Positions 27,957 to 38,766 are shown, numbered from the stretch's first letter. The stretch: 64,000 nucleotides of DNA from Rhynchopus sp. YZ270_cl-10 (GCA_964035575.1 OZ037865.1:310001-374000); one strand, 5' to 3'. Notes: generated by a model from the sequence alone, not told the origin. Numbers and translations are program-made.

Positions 27957-28399
27957 GGTTTTTATTTAGTATGCTGGTGGGTGGTGTGTTTTTCTCTCTC
28001 CAAATTGAGGGCTAACAAACGAAGACTTTAACAAAACTACGCCATATCGAGCTTCTAGCGAGCCCTTTTTTCACCACCGAGAGAAACCCAGGAAAACCAG
28101 TTTTTTTCTGCAATTTTGGATTCTCACCCTAATACCCTGACAACGCAAAAAGGGGCCAATTTCATTTTTTATTTTCTCCCTTGAGTTCCAAAGAACAATC
28201 GAAACCCACACTCTCCATGGAAATAGAGTGGCGGGGTTTTACTTTTGATGACTTGAATACATGACATGCCACACAATCCAAGGTGGGTAAGAAGGAAGCG
28301 GGGCAACCCAATAACCCAACACTAATCCTCTACTGACACAATCAGTCAATATTTATTCAATGAAGAGCCATTATGCCCTCATCCCCATCCTCTTCTTCC
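27957..28399. other. Short intergenic region, nothing recognised
   Basis: It holds the upstream pyrimidine-rich stretch of the ankyrin gene and AT-rich sequence; no repeat family or gene was found. Confidence 0.6.
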
Positions 28400-29476
28400 T
28401 CAACCCACTTCAAGCAAGGATGCGGCAAGAATCGAACGCACCTCGTCTTCAGACCACTCAAGCTGCGCACGAAGCGACGTCTGCTCCCTTCGAAGCAAAG
28501 CGCAGCAACGTCCATGCGCGGCGTCCGCCTCACGGTGCTGGCGGAGATATGAGCTGTGCTGGATGAGGGTGTCGCTGCCTCGCTGCTCTTCGATGCAGAG
28601 CACGGCGTAGTGACTCTGTTGTGTGCACTGCACGAGATGCTGTCGATCCAGCCGTTCATACGTAAAGACGACACCACGCGCAGACTCCTCCCCTTTCACC
28701 ACACGCTTATTGATTGTCCTTGCATTCCCTTCCTTCCTCAAAGCCTCGAGGACACCCTCCACAGCGAGCTGCGACACCTCCTGCAACATTGCCCGCACCT
28801 CACGTTCCAGCTGCTCGCGGTATGTGGTCTCTACCTTTACTAGATTCTCTAAGCTACACACATCCTTCAGCTCCCTCTGTCTTTGCAGATATACGCTGTT
28901 TCCATGGTCAAAATCTTGGTTAATTCGTAGGGTCTGCCACTGAGACTGTTCGATTTGTTCGTGGAGGCATCGTTTTACTGTCTCCTTCTTTTGCACAAAC
29001 TTTGTAGTGACAGCACGGCGTTCCAGAAGACGGCTCTCAATTTCTGCAACGTTCATAAGGCGGGTCTCTTGTAGTGATTGTGAGGCTTTGAGCGCCTTTC
29101 GGGTGTGTCTCTTTTCTTTTCGTATTCTTGCCACGCAGTGACGCTGCCAACGGATGCCTCGATGGGTGGAGGCAACCCTGAGGGCCTTGCCTTCTTCGGA
29201 GTTCTGCTCCCAGTCGCGGAGGGCTTCTTCAGCTTCGATGCGTTCCTGCCGTTGGGACAACGCTGCGTGGTGGCGGTGCAGGCTCTCACGGTCGCACCGT
29301 GCCAAGCACAGCCGTGCAGAACGCTCTCTAGCAACAACACCACTGCGTGCCTGCAGCTCTTCCCCTTCGCATTGCGAGCATAAAGGGGGCGGGGTGCAGG
29401 CTGCAGGGGAGGAGGGGGTGCAATGAGAGCTGTGTGTACTGTGCGGACTCCATCGCTCGGTAGCGATGCATTGCAT
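28400..29476 (-). CDS. Coiled-coil protein
   Basis: The chosen start gives 358 residues (MQCIATERWSPHSTHSSHCT). The frame is open further upstream, but that part overlaps a dispersed repeat shared with 22440-22500, and CTCTCTACAG lies 25 bases before this ATG. After a Ser/Pro-rich lead with a CSQC pair, residues about 45-340 are mostly charged helix typical of long coiled coils (RQERIEAEEALRDWEQNSEE, REQLEREVRAMLQEVSQLAV, YLRQHREADAAHGRCCALLR). Such proteins are common in the cytoskeleton and flagellum, but nothing shows the location. I do not recognise a family. Confidence 0.7.
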   Translation of the reverse strand: MQCIATERWSPHSTHSSHCTPSSPAACTPPPLCSQCEGEELQARSGVVARERSARLCLARCDRESLHRHHAALSQRQERIEAEEALRDWEQNSEEGKALRVASTHRGIRWQRHCVARIRKEKRHTRKALKASQSLQETRLMNVAEIESRLLERRAVTTKFVQKKETVKRCLHEQIEQSQWQTLRINQDFDHGNSVYLQRQRELKDVCSLENLVKVETTYREQLEREVRAMLQEVSQLAVEGVLEALRKEGNARTINKRVVKGEESARGVVFTYERLDRQHLVQCTQQSHYAVLCIEEQRGSDTLIQHSSYLRQHREADAAHGRCCALLRREQTSLRAQLEWSEDEVRSILAASLLEVG

Positions 29477-30508
29477 TAGTGGGAGGTGGTGGTGGGGGAT
29501 CTGTAGAGAGGGGTCAAAGATTGATTGGGGTCCGCAAAAAAGGGTTATGGGTTCGCGCAGTGCGTGGGGGTAAGAAATGGTGGTGAGGCAGACGCAACCC
29601 ACATACGATGCCAGACCGGAGGAAAACACAAAACACTGCAGATGGTTGTTCTCATAAGAGAGCAAGAGGTGGCAGAGAAGTCCGAGGCTCTAAATAAGCT
29701 TTGAGGCTGTTGTGATATTCAAACCAAAACCATTTTTAACGCAAACAGGTGAGTCGAACGGTCCATGTGTGTTGCTTCCCCACTCGTTTGATTCCCTTTT
29801 GAACGTAGTGGAGAAAGAGGATGGCGACCAAGGTAGAGTGGATGCTGGTGCACCAGGCCTTCAACACCCAGCATCCCGGCCAGTCCATGATCACGGTCAG
29901 GACAGTCTCGAGGTGCGATTCCCGCCGTGGTCTGACCCTAGAAAAGAACGACGGTTTGTGAGTCGGGAGATCCCTGGCTAGCGTTTTCACATTTGAAAAC
30001 AATCGGTGAAGTATGGTCGAAATTGAAAAGAACCAGTGTGAGTCATGGATGCACAGCTCATCCAGTGTGGAATCAGTCGATTTGATGAATCTAAAGAAGC
30101 TGTACCTGCAGTGGAAAACGTAGTTACGTGCGACGCAGTAGATGCACTCAGTGTGGAACCAGTCGATTTGATTGAATCGACAAAGGAGGTGTCTCTGCTG
30201 ATGAAGAATCATGTCACAAGTAACAAAAGTTTGGAGAGAAGTTTGGACTTTTCTTTTAACTCGTTGGTTGCGTTGGGCGGGAGCCCCAGAGAGAGAGGAG
30301 GAGGATAAAAAAGGCACACGACACCTCGGATACATAAGGGTGGGGGTTCCAACAAGAGTGGCACACATCACAGATATTCTGAGGCAAAGGAGTTAATGTA
30401 TCAGGATCCTTTCAGAAGTGGTGTCGTTGTGTGGAGGGCACCCCCTATTCCCTTTTGAACCGTGTTAGACACATACGGGGTCTTGAAAGAAAAGTGGACA
30501 AAAAAAAT

Positions 30509-30540
30509 AGTGCAAAACGCCTCTGGGACGCAGGGCACTG
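30509..30540 (+). repeat. Family C repeat, short form
   Basis: TAGTGCAAAACGCCTCTGGG followed by ACGCAGGGCACTG, with GTGC/GCAC ends that can pair. Confidence 0.6.
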
Positions 30541-31465
30541 TGCAACCCTCTGCGGGGGATATCGAATCGCGGAGATTTGCACAAAAAAAAAAAATAAATA
30601 AATCTCAGTTCTGTTCACACATGGTGGCGCCAGCAACCTGCCTAAACAGCGTTACTGTGTGTATTTTTTGTGGTTCTACCAATCCCAAAGGGAGAGGAGA
30701 AAACGGGGAAAACACTTTGCTGGAGCGGCATACTTTATGAAAGGGAATCTGGCCTAATTTGTATAATTATTTTTGGAATTCCCAACATGGTACAGGGGTC
30801 CAACAGTAAAAAGCACACCGGAAACGTACAATTGACAGTCTCAAGTTGTCCAAATGAAATTAACGTCCCAAAGTACCATGCAACGTTGCGTCATATGTGT
30901 AGTAGGGTTCGACATTTTGTACATTTATTGGTGTGGCTGGAAACAGTCCTAATACAGCTTTCAGAAGTACTTAAGAAGACCGGAATTGAACGCTTTTTAC
31001 ACCCAATCTTTCAAAATAAAAAAATCGAAAACTAAAATTGGGCTGATAATTCCCATGCTTCTGGGTAAAAGGAGAATACAGCCACCCACCCGTCTCGTTA
31101 GAAAAGCAAAATACAGTGTTCACCCTAGGGTCTCCCTATACCCAATCAACAAGAAGCAGATCATTGCAGCCAGATCCTCATTGAGAGGGGAGAACAGAAT
31201 GCAAATGTGTTTCATAGATTTTTTGAGCAACAAAAAGAAAAGGGAAAGTTGAAAGTGCGAGAAAACAACGAGGCTTGAATAAACGGTCAGATTACAAAGG
31301 CGGGCTGGCGTAGTATTGTTTCTAATTCACTATACGATTTACACGAATACACGACACGAAAAACAACAAAAACAAAAAAATAATATTTGGTTACAACGTT
31401 GTGGCAGGGGGGAGGGGATGAGAAGCAGAGAACTGAGAGGACGAATAAAGAAACCCCTTTGGAAA

Positions 31466-31496
31466 GATGCATTATGTGTCTTGTGCACACACATTA
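31466..31496 (+). repeat. Family B hairpin repeat
   Basis: TGTG/CACA stem around TCTTGTG, preceded by GGAAAGATG and followed by ACACATT. Confidence 0.55.
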
Positions 31497-31848
31497 AGAA
31501 AAAATAATAATGCAATTTTTCGCTTTTTGTCGGGGACGTTCGGGAGAGGCTCCCCTAGTCCAGCAAAAAAAAATATGTGTTTCCCCCCCTCGAGTTAACC
31601 CTGTTCTACTGCCAGCAATTGTAGAAGTGTCAAAAAAAGAGGAGAAAAATGAAAAATATGCATCTTTTTTTTTGTGATAAACAAAAACACACGCTGGGGG
31701 AAAACGCATCACGTTTGGTGCCGACCCCGCAAAATAAAACAAAATAAAACTTTGAAAAGATGAAACTCTGTATCACCTCATTGGCAATACGGCGCTTTTA
31801 TTTTAGATTCGCTAAATTTGCATAACTTTCTTAAGTTTTTCTCCCACC

Positions 31849-34059
31849 TCAGTTCTGGCACGCCTCCGCACGGACATACATTGCCCTGTTCGGCGGTGCC
31901 ACAATGTAGGAAAGCCTTCCGTTTTCGAGACGCCCTGTCACTGTTGTGTTGCTTGGACCGTGCACGACGAAGTCGACGTCCCAGGCACAGGGCCATGCTG
32001 GGAGGAGTACTAGACCATTTGTGGCCTTCTCATCGCCCTGCACCACTGCGTACGTCACTGCGTTGTTGAGAGTCGCGAGGTGGTCTGCTGAGGGCTCGTA
32101 GTCCTGGAGATGGGGCATGAAGGCGGGGAATCTGTACCCCACTGCAGGCTTCACTGCTGCACGCGCCTCTGCGAGCTTCATGAATTCCGCAGCGTCGCCC
32201 AGCATCGCTGCGTCCATGATGCATTGGTTCCACCCCTCGTCTGAAGGGAACTTCCGCACTGCGTAGGCATTGATGGCAGGCTGCAGCTTCGTCTTATCCC
32301 GCCCCGCTGTGATCAGTCTGTAGGGGTGCACCGGGTAGAGCTCGGGGTTCTCCACGTTGGAGGTCTTTGGAGGGCAGATCTCGCATGGCATGAGACGCGT
32401 CTCGTTCTTGACGGTTGCGGTTGGGAGGTCGGGCACAGCCTTCTGCAGTTCGGTCCATGCACTGCGTTGTGCGGCGCTTCCGTAGGAGGTTTGCAGAAGC
32501 TTTTCTAATACGATGGTCATCCCTGCGACGGTCGGTGCGTCGTTCGTGGCGCAGTTCTTTGGGTTTGGGGGGTAGTCCGGGCATTGGTAGGTCTCAAGCG
32601 CCTGGGTGGGGTAGATGACCAGCTTGCCTTCAGCATTGCGGGGGCGGTACTGCCCGAAGTATTCGACCACCGCTGCTGCAATCTCCAGGTATTTGTCGTC
32701 GCCGGTGTAGGCGTGGTAGTCCAACGCAAAGAGCGAGAGGTCGAGGCTGCCCTGGGAGTTGTAGTGGTTCCAGCGGTCCTCGTTGTACCAGTAGGGTTCT
32801 GCGGTGGTGGTGGTCTGCTGTGCACGGCGGCCGCAGCCGTACGACTTTGAGTTTTGTGTGCCAAAGTTTGCATCGGCATACTCTTCCCAGTAGGCACCAG
32901 AAACGTTGAAGTAGTGTGCGGCGCGTGCCGTGGCAAGAGGCAGGGTGCGTAGGTAGCTCTGCAGGAAGGCGTCCACCATGGTCAAGTCGCCAGAGGCAAA
33001 CATGTTGTAGTAGGAGAGGCGTGCGTTTTGCCACCAGTTGCGTCCGCCCCACTGCCGGTAGTCGACCTGGTCGCCCTTCTGTGCGGTGAAGATCATGCCG
33101 TTGAACTTCAGAGGGTAAGGGGCGCGCGCCTGGCATGCCTGGAGGTACCGCTGCAGGAAGTACTTCGTGGCAACGCTCTGCTCGCCAACCTCGATGCGCG
33201 ACTGTGTCCAGAACGCAAGCCACCATGCGTCGTGCGCAACCTTGTTCGGCACCACCACAGAGCTCTCAAGATCGTCAACAAACTGTTGTGCCGTTTGCGT
33301 CTGTTTTGTCAACGCTGTGATGACCACGCTGTCCCCCGAGGACGCAACGTGCACACCAGAGGTCCGGTTGAACAACACATTCGGCTGCGAAGCGTACGCA
33401 GCGTCCCCCAGGTTCTGATCCGCGACAGCGTCCTTGAAGTAGTTCTGTCCCTTGAAACCTTCCTCATTTCTGTGGTACATCACCACCCCCGTTGGCGTCT
33501 GCATCGTCACATCGGCACTGATGGAGTAATTCGCCTCGCACTCAAAGGGCCCAGCATAGACGGTCTCCTCCGGGCGCAGCAGTGTGACCGTGTAGTTCGC
33601 TGTGTACGATGGGGTGTGGCTCACGACAATGGCGTTCCCATTTGCATCTGCCCAGACCTCGATGGTGAGCGCCCCAATCGTGATGGTGATGGCCCCGGTG
33701 GCGAGGTCCAGCTCTTGAAGGAAGGGGGTGGCGTCGGGCGCCGGGGAGAACGTCACATCGACACGCGCGAGTTTGTAGAGCTGCGAGCCTTCGTTCCATG
33801 CGTGCGCAGAGGAGAGGAGGAGGGACACTGTTGCGACACCGTCGGTCCAGACGTTGGCAGCGACATCTACGTTGCCGATGGGCATCGTGTTCATGTATGT
33901 CGTGTTCGTGTCGGGGAGCACGTCGTTCCAGCGGACGTTGTAGCGGCGCATGCACGCAGCGACATCGGTGTGCCACGTGGTGCACAGTGCCCAGGCGGAG
34001 CTGTCTGCGGCACTAGGTGTGGCACAGAGAAGCAGCAGTGCTGCTGCAATGCGTTGCAT
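31849..34059 (-). CDS. Secreted DUF5703-like glycoside hydrolase
   Basis: The protein has 736 residues from MQRIAAALLLLCATPSAADS, a clean signal peptide, so it is secreted or lysosomal. Residues about 55-140 match the DUF5703 N-terminal beta domain of bacterial and fungal six-hairpin glycosidases: TMPIGNVDVAANVWTDG, then SSAHAWNEGSQLYKLARVDV, QELDLATGAITI and WADANGNAIVVSH. The middle and C-terminal parts (GGRNWWQNARLSYYNMFASG, GSLDLSLFALDYHAYTGDDK, EYFGQYRP) look like an (alpha/alpha)6 barrel. Trp, Tyr and Asp are plentiful, as in sugar-binding clefts. The substrate is not known. This family is mostly bacterial and fungal, so lateral gain is possible. Base composition is like its neighbours, so any transfer would be old. 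Confidence 0.8.
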   Translation of the reverse strand: MQRIAAALLLLCATPSAADSSAWALCTTWHTDVAACMRRYNVRWNDVLPDTNTTYMNTMPIGNVDVAANVWTDGVATVSLLLSSAHAWNEGSQLYKLARVDVTFSPAPDATPFLQELDLATGAITITIGALTIEVWADANGNAIVVSHTPSYTANYTVTLLRPEETVYAGPFECEANYSISADVTMQTPTGVVMYHRNEEGFKGQNYFKDAVADQNLGDAAYASQPNVLFNRTSGVHVASSGDSVVITALTKQTQTAQQFVDDLESSVVVPNKVAHDAWWLAFWTQSRIEVGEQSVATKYFLQRYLQACQARAPYPLKFNGMIFTAQKGDQVDYRQWGGRNWWQNARLSYYNMFASGDLTMVDAFLQSYLRTLPLATARAAHYFNVSGAYWEEYADANFGTQNSKSYGCGRRAQQTTTTAEPYWYNEDRWNHYNSQGSLDLSLFALDYHAYTGDDKYLEIAAAVVEYFGQYRPRNAEGKLVIYPTQALETYQCPDYPPNPKNCATNDAPTVAGMTIVLEKLLQTSYGSAAQRSAWTELQKAVPDLPTATVKNETRLMPCEICPPKTSNVENPELYPVHPYRLITAGRDKTKLQPAINAYAVRKFPSDEGWNQCIMDAAMLGDAAEFMKLAEARAAVKPAVGYRFPAFMPHLQDYEPSADHLATLNNAVTYAVVQGDEKATNGLVLLPAWPCAWDVDFVVHGPSNTTVTGRLENGRLSYIVAPPNRAMYVRAEACQN

Positions 34060-34507
34060 TGTGTTCTGAAAGTGTTCTGTGTTGTGTTGTGGTGTTGGGA
34101 GAATAGTGCCTAAAAGTGTGAACAACGGTGAAGCAGGGGAAACGATGGCTACAGCGGACACCTGGATGTGGGCAAAGAGAGAGGGACCGGAGCAAAGCTG
34201 TTTATGCTAAGTGTTTCGTATGTAGAGAAAAAAATAGAGAAAAAAACAACATTTTTTTTTGCATCTATCGCCTCTTCATCTGCTGTACATCATGCGACCT
34301 TTCACCCACTTACTTTCTATCCCATTGGTTCGTTAATTTGTTTTAATCCCCCCCTCCCCAATCTACTTTTACAACAGAACCCAAAACTAAAACTTAAAAA
34401 TGAAACACACAAAAAAATTTGAAAGACGAAGCATGCCTCACACTCACATGCAGAACCCATCTTTAACTTTTTCCATTTTACTCACATTCCCTTTCCCCCC
34501 CTTCTTA
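34060..34507. other. Intergenic region, nothing beyond leader sequence
   Basis: It contains the CA-rich leader before the glycosidase ATG (several CAG acceptor-like sites and CTTTTAG) and AT-rich sequence. No gene was found. Confidence 0.6.
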
Positions 34508-36716
34508 TCATTCATCCCCAAGAACCAGCGAGGCACGGGTTCGGGAGGAAGGGTAACGGAGAAGGGCGTCTTCTGCTGTAGGTGGTTCGTAGACAGCACT
34601 TGCGGCCCCGCCACTGACAATGCCACGTCGGAGGCTGAGTGCGGAGGCCGCATCACCTCCACGCCCACCACCACCACCACGCCTCTCCTGCCTGCCACAG
34701 ATCGCAAGCATGTCGCCCGAGGACGTGCCCTGCGTCAACACAACCAACTTCCGCTCTGCGTCCTGAAGACGTTGTGCGATTTTGTGGCGTTCTCTGGCGC
34801 CCTTTTCGAGCTCGAGCTTGCACTGCCCGACGTAGACCTTGAGTGCGTCGCGTTCGGAGAGCAGCTTTGCGTCACGCTCTGCGAGCTTCGTGCTGAGGTC
34901 GGTGGTGGCGCGCAGCTCGCGTTCGAGGTCGTGCGCCTTGGCGATGGCGCGGTGCAGGTCGTCGCCGTACACGGTGCGCTCCTCCTTTGTGCGCTGCAGT
35001 GCGGTGGTCACCTCTTGGAGACGTTCGCGCAGCGACGCCGCCTCACGCAGGGTTTCCTCGTGGTCGCGCGCCTTCAGCAGTGCGTCGTCCTCCATCCGCT
35101 GCACCGCAGTCTTGTTGCGTTCCTCTGTGTTGCGGTGTGCATCGCGCGCACTCCGGTCCTGCTGTTCCAGCTGCAGGCGAAGCTGTTCAATAGTCTCGCG
35201 TGTTGTGTTGAGCTCGTGGCGGATGGTGTCTTCTGCGCGTTTGCCTTCGTGCGCAGCGCGTTGCACATCGGCAGTGAGGCGTGAAATGGTGGCGTCGCGC
35301 TCCATCTCGACGTCCTTCATTTCATGTGCAGAGGCGGTGATGCGGGTCTGCAGCTGCCCGACCTTAACGTGGCGTGCGTGTGCGGTGCGTGCTAGGCGCT
35401 CGCATTTCTCCTGCAGCGCGACCGCCTCGGCATCCCGCTTGTTGACAAGGTGCTGCAGCTCGCGCACCTTGCTGTCCTTCTCGGATTTGATGCGCTCGAC
35501 CTCTGTGCTGAGACGCTCGCATTCTGCACGGAGTTTGTTGCTGTGGTCCTGTGGGAAAGGGGTAATGAATTGAGTCGGAAGTGAAGGGCAAGGCAGTGTT
35601 GCAATGCTGCATACCGATGGGGGCACCAGTGTCGATGTCTCTCCATGCCGTGTGATGTCTGTGCGGAGCTGGTGCTGTGCCTCTGCACCTTGCAGCTCGT
35701 TGTCCTTTACCTGTTGTGGGTGAGGTGGTGAGAAAAAGCACGGGAAAAAATAGAAGCTGAGCGGTGCAAACACCAGGTCAGACATCCTTGGACGAGGGTG
35801 TTGACATATGCGCCTTGGGGTGACAGCACATGCAACTGTGACCCGGGAGCAAGACTCAAAACTGTCTCCGAGGGTTTTGTTAGCCTAGCTTTGTTCGACT
35901 CGTCTAGGCAGCTAACATCACTACGACTTAAGCCGAAGCACGACATGGTAGATACGGAGGTCACAAGGAATGATGAGCAAGCGAGTGTGCAGAACGCAGC
36001 ATTGAGGTACCAGTGACTGGTCAAAACAATCCGCATGCAAAGGGAAACTCAGACACCTCCAAAGACACAAAAAAACTCCCGAGACCATTTCTCAGAATTG
36101 AGAATTTTTTCCCCCACATATTTTTTATCTTTATAGAAAGTACTCCCTGACATACCGCAAGCTGGTTCTCGTAGTCGGCACGCTCGCGCTCCTGCTCCTT
36201 GATCATTTTGTTGATCTGTCGGGTGAACTGCTTGCTCTGGAGGTCCTGGAACTGAAGCGACTTTTGGTACGTCAACTCCGCGGCCTGGTCCTTCTCTTGG
36301 AGACGCCGGCGCATCGTTTCTAGCTGCTTTTCGGCGGCTTCGTTTTTGTTCTTCAAATCCTCAAGCTTGCGCCTGAAGGACATATTTTCATCTTGACTTT
36401 TCTTCATGAGGTCGATACGTTTACTTTCCTCATCAGTCAGAGCAAGACGAGAGTCGATATTGCCACGCTCGCGCAGCTCTGTGATCTTATCGGCATATTG
36501 CTTCTCCAACTGACCCCACTCTGCCGCACTCTGTTCAAGCTTCTTGCGTGCACGCCGCTCTATCTTAAGCTCGTGGTCTTGCGCCTCAATCTTCTCCTGC
36601 ATATGCAGCAGCTCAGACTTCGCCGCATTCACCGTTTCCTCCAAGTCTAGCACCCTTCGGTCGCTCATCTGCAACAACTCCTGAAGGTGCTGTACACTCT
36701 GTACATCGGCAGACAT
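34508..36716 (-). CDS. Three-exon coiled-coil protein
   Basis: I place exons at 36156-36716, 35615-35710 and 34508-35548, all joined in phase 0, giving 565 residues. Intron 1 (445 nt) runs from GTATGT to CCCACAACAG. Intron 2 (66 nt) runs from GTATGC to TTTCCCACAG; it has no in-frame stop and a length divisible by three, so its removal rests on the splice signals and on the loss of heptads inside it. The protein is nearly all coiled coil (VQHLQELLQMSDRRVLDLEE, LRAECERLSTEVERIKSEKD, ETIEQLRLQLEQQDRSARDA). It ends in a short glycine-rich and serine/arginine tail. Long coiled-coil proteins of this kind are typical of basal bodies, flagella or cytoskeletal scaffolds; no specific family is recognised. 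Confidence 0.8.
35790..36030. other. GC-rich insert inside intron 1 of the coiled-coil gene
   Basis: This part of the intron is much richer in G+C than the rest and reads open on both strands (minus: SRSDVSCLDESNKARLTKPS). It has no flanking splice signals that would make it a cassette exon in phase with heptads. It may be an inserted sequence or an intron-encoded RNA. Confidence 0.35.
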
Positions 36717-37055
36717 TGTTGAGGGGGTTAGGGGAGGGAGGGTGGGTGGTATTAAGAGGGGGTACCCTTCCCTCTGAAGTGCGATGTGGTTTTTGATAGT
36801 TTAATGAAAGATATTGTTTCATATAACTATTCTGAATAGAAGGTATAATAGGGTCTGAATGTACCCAAACTGAGTGAAGATATTCAAAAAGGGTTTTTGC
36901 CTTTTTTTTTTTTTTTTTTCGTTTTTCCATACACCCACATACACTAATGGAACCCACAAAATCACACTTTCACAAAAGAAGAAAATTTGAATGAGTTTTT
37001 TCAGTTCTCAACAGCATCTCGTTTTTTCAAAAAAAACCCCCTCATCAAGGTAATC
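36717..37055. other. Short intergenic region with repeat I
   Basis: The coding-strand pyrimidine tract (36718-36750) precedes the coiled-coil start. Repeat I is at 36815-36857, followed by a T run. Confidence 0.6.
36815..36857 (+). repeat. Dispersed repeat I, copy 2
   Basis: TTGTTTCATATAACTATTC and GAATAGAAGGTATAATAGGG match 17386-17434 with a few differences. Confidence 0.65.
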
Positions 37056-37766
37056 CTAAGGGAGCACTCCTACCGAAACCTCTTTTAAAGAGGGCACCTC
37101 CGCCTCCCCTTCAGTGTTCTCCACTGCAGAACCTACGGTGAAGGTGCTGAGAGAGGCTAAGGGGACTTTGATATCGTTTACACTGATGAGCGGTGTGCAT
37201 CGTGCGTGGGCCACGAGGACACGAATCACCCAGTTGTGCGCGACAAGCACAGCGCAGGTTACGCCCTTTGCGCGGCAGAGGTCGACCGTGTTTGTCAGAC
37301 CACGGAGGACACGGCGCTGCAGATCGAACAGATTCTCGCCATTGTCTGGTCGAAATTCTTCGTCGGTGCAGAGCCGTTCATATGCATTGTCATGTTGTGC
37401 GTAGATCTCTGTCTTGGTCAGGCCATTCCAGTTGCCTCTGCCCAGCTCCTCGAAGTCGCTGTCTACTATGATAGGTACGTGAGGGCAGTGGTGGTGCACC
37501 TGGTCTGCACCGTACTTCGCTCTGCTGAGTCCGCTGTGCAGGACGAGGCCGACGTTGGGGAGGAGCGGGGTGCCGTCCTCGAGGGTGACTGCGTCGGTCG
37601 CAAGGAACGCTGCGGCGTCGCGTGCCTGCGTTTTTCCAAGGTCGCTCAGGTCAACGTCGGTGTTGCCATACACCTTCACCTCCTCGGACTCCCCAAAGGG
37701 GTTGATCACAGCACCATGACGAATGCACAGCAGGTGCAGAGGTGCTGCAGGTGTAGGCAGTGTCAT
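37056..37766 (-). CDS. Histidine phosphatase family protein (phosphoglycerate mutase-like)
   Basis: The protein has 236 residues from MTLPTPAAPLHLLCIRHGAV; an earlier in-frame ATG (37841) would add 25 low-complexity residues. The phosphohistidine motif is RHG at 16-18. The pattern continues with VDLSDLGKTQARDAAAFL, SGLSRAKYGADQV, the acid residue in FEELGRGNWNGLT, ENLFDLQRRVLRGL and the second catalytic histidine in LVAHNWVIRVLVAHARC. This is the branch-1 fold used by cofactor-dependent mutases and small-metabolite phosphatases. The GNWNGLT stretch is nearer to the phosphatase (CobC/PhoE-like) group than to true glycolytic mutases. The usual SHGG is AHNW here. The substrate is unknown. Confidence 0.88.
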   Translation of the reverse strand: MTLPTPAAPLHLLCIRHGAVINPFGESEEVKVYGNTDVDLSDLGKTQARDAAAFLATDAVTLEDGTPLLPNVGLVLHSGLSRAKYGADQVHHHCPHVPIIVDSDFEELGRGNWNGLTKTEIYAQHDNAYERLCTDEEFRPDNGENLFDLQRRVLRGLTNTVDLCRAKGVTCAVLVAHNWVIRVLVAHARCTPLISVNDIKVPLASLSTFTVGSAVENTEGEAEVPSLKEVSVGVLP

Positions 37767-38062
37767 ATCACACCGTGGTGTTGTTGCTGGAGGGTGCGGG
37801 GGAAAAGAGGAAATGGTAGGGGGGAACGTTGCATGGTGCAAATCCGTTAAATTCTAAAAAAATGTCCTTTTTTTTTTTGCTTGTGTAAAACAAAAAGAGA
37901 AAACGATAAAAAGAGAGAAAAAAAAAAAGAGTTATTTTTAAAAAATGCGGTGTTTTTGTCAGGGGTTTTTGTTAGGAGAAATTTGGGGGGGGGAGGGGGT
38001 GACAAAATATCGCAGTGTCAAAAAAAAAAAGGGCGAAACGAGAAGAGAAGAAAATTTTATAA

Positions 38063-38098
38063 GATGACCCTAAGCCCTTCTGGCTTCTTAGCCACCTA
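38063..38098 (+). repeat. Family A hairpin repeat
   Basis: CTAAG/CTTAG stem with an enlarged loop; TTTTATAA precedes and CCACCTA follows. Confidence 0.7.
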
Positions 38099-38219
38099 GA
38101 GAAAAAGAGGTTGTGCAGAACGCCTTCCTCTCACACCAGGCACAGGGCACAAACTCCCCCCCGTGGATTAGTGAACCCTCCCATAGAACACTTCATTGGC
38201 AAGCACACAGAAAGAGAAA

Positions 38220-38264
38220 TTGACAGTGCAAACGCCTTGCTTCATCGACAGACGCAGGCACTGA
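38220..38264 (+). repeat. Family C repeat
   Basis: TTGACAGTGCAAACGCCTTG followed by GACGCAGGCACTGAA; GTGC and GCAC can pair. Confidence 0.6.
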
Positions 38265-38640
38265 AAGAAAGAAATACTTAAAAGATGCCTTGTGCCACCT
38301 CGTGCGTGTCATCGCATCAGATTCTGCAGGAAGCACTTAAGCATGTGCTTAGCAACCATGGAGAAGGTGGTTATGCGTGTGTATGCAAAGAAAATATAAA
38401 TTTTTCGCCTTTGACGGCAAGATGCTTGTATTTTCCCTTAAACCCAGACAATAAGAGAAATATTGACTGAGAAGGGAAAGCGTGGGTTTCCTTTTGCATA
38501 AAAAAATGGGCAAAAAAGAAGTGGGGTTTCGAAAATACCGCGAAAAACGTTAGAAATGTTTTTGCGAGATGGGGAAGGGGTTTTAGTGTCGTGTAAAAAC
38601 AATATTTGTTAGAGAAGGTGTCACAAAAAAAAGCATTTCA

Positions 38641-38692
38641 ACATATGCAATTCAATAAATTGATAGCATAGGAAGAACAAGAAATGTTCCCC
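38641..38692 (+). repeat. Dispersed repeat J, copy 2
   Basis: ACATATGCAATTCAATAAAT, TTGATAGCATA and AAATGTTCCCC match 387-453. Confidence 0.55.
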
Positions 38693-38741
38693 ACTTTCAT
38701 TTTTATGTGGTACAAAGAGGGAGAAGAAAGAAAATTTGAAA

Positions 38742-38766
38742 GATGTGCCTCTCGTGCACACATCTT
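38742..38766 (+). repeat. Family B hairpin repeat, near consensus
   Basis: GATGTGC pairs with GCAC..ATC around CTCTCGT. AAAATTTGAAA precedes it. Confidence 0.75.

Larger units (their letters stand above)
29477..31848. other. Intergenic region with unresolved reading frames and repeats
   Basis: A plus-strand frame at 30045-30308 (MDAQLIQCGISRFDESKEAV) and a minus-strand frame ending at 29736 (ATG at 30368) overlap, and neither is recognised. The plus frame contains two copies of a 33-base unit (CAGTGTGGAA, CAGTCGATTTGAT). A family C repeat (30509) and a family B hairpin (31466) are present. The rest is A/T-run sequence. Confidence 0.5.

Noticed and set aside
28420-28445. tRNA T-arm-like GTTCGATTC on the minus strand
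   Set aside because: It lies inside the coiled-coil coding sequence and no cloverleaf can be formed around it. No tRNA gene was found anywhere in the window.
29736-30368. 210-codon minus-strand frame (MCATLVGTPTLMYPRCR start)
   Set aside because: The composition is odd (many Cys, His, Phe), no domain is seen, and an overlapping plus-strand frame looks equally protein-like, so neither is called a gene.
33028-34113. 361-codon plus-strand frame opposite the glycosidase
   Set aside because: Antisense shadow; the minus frame has a signal peptide and the DUF5703 signature.
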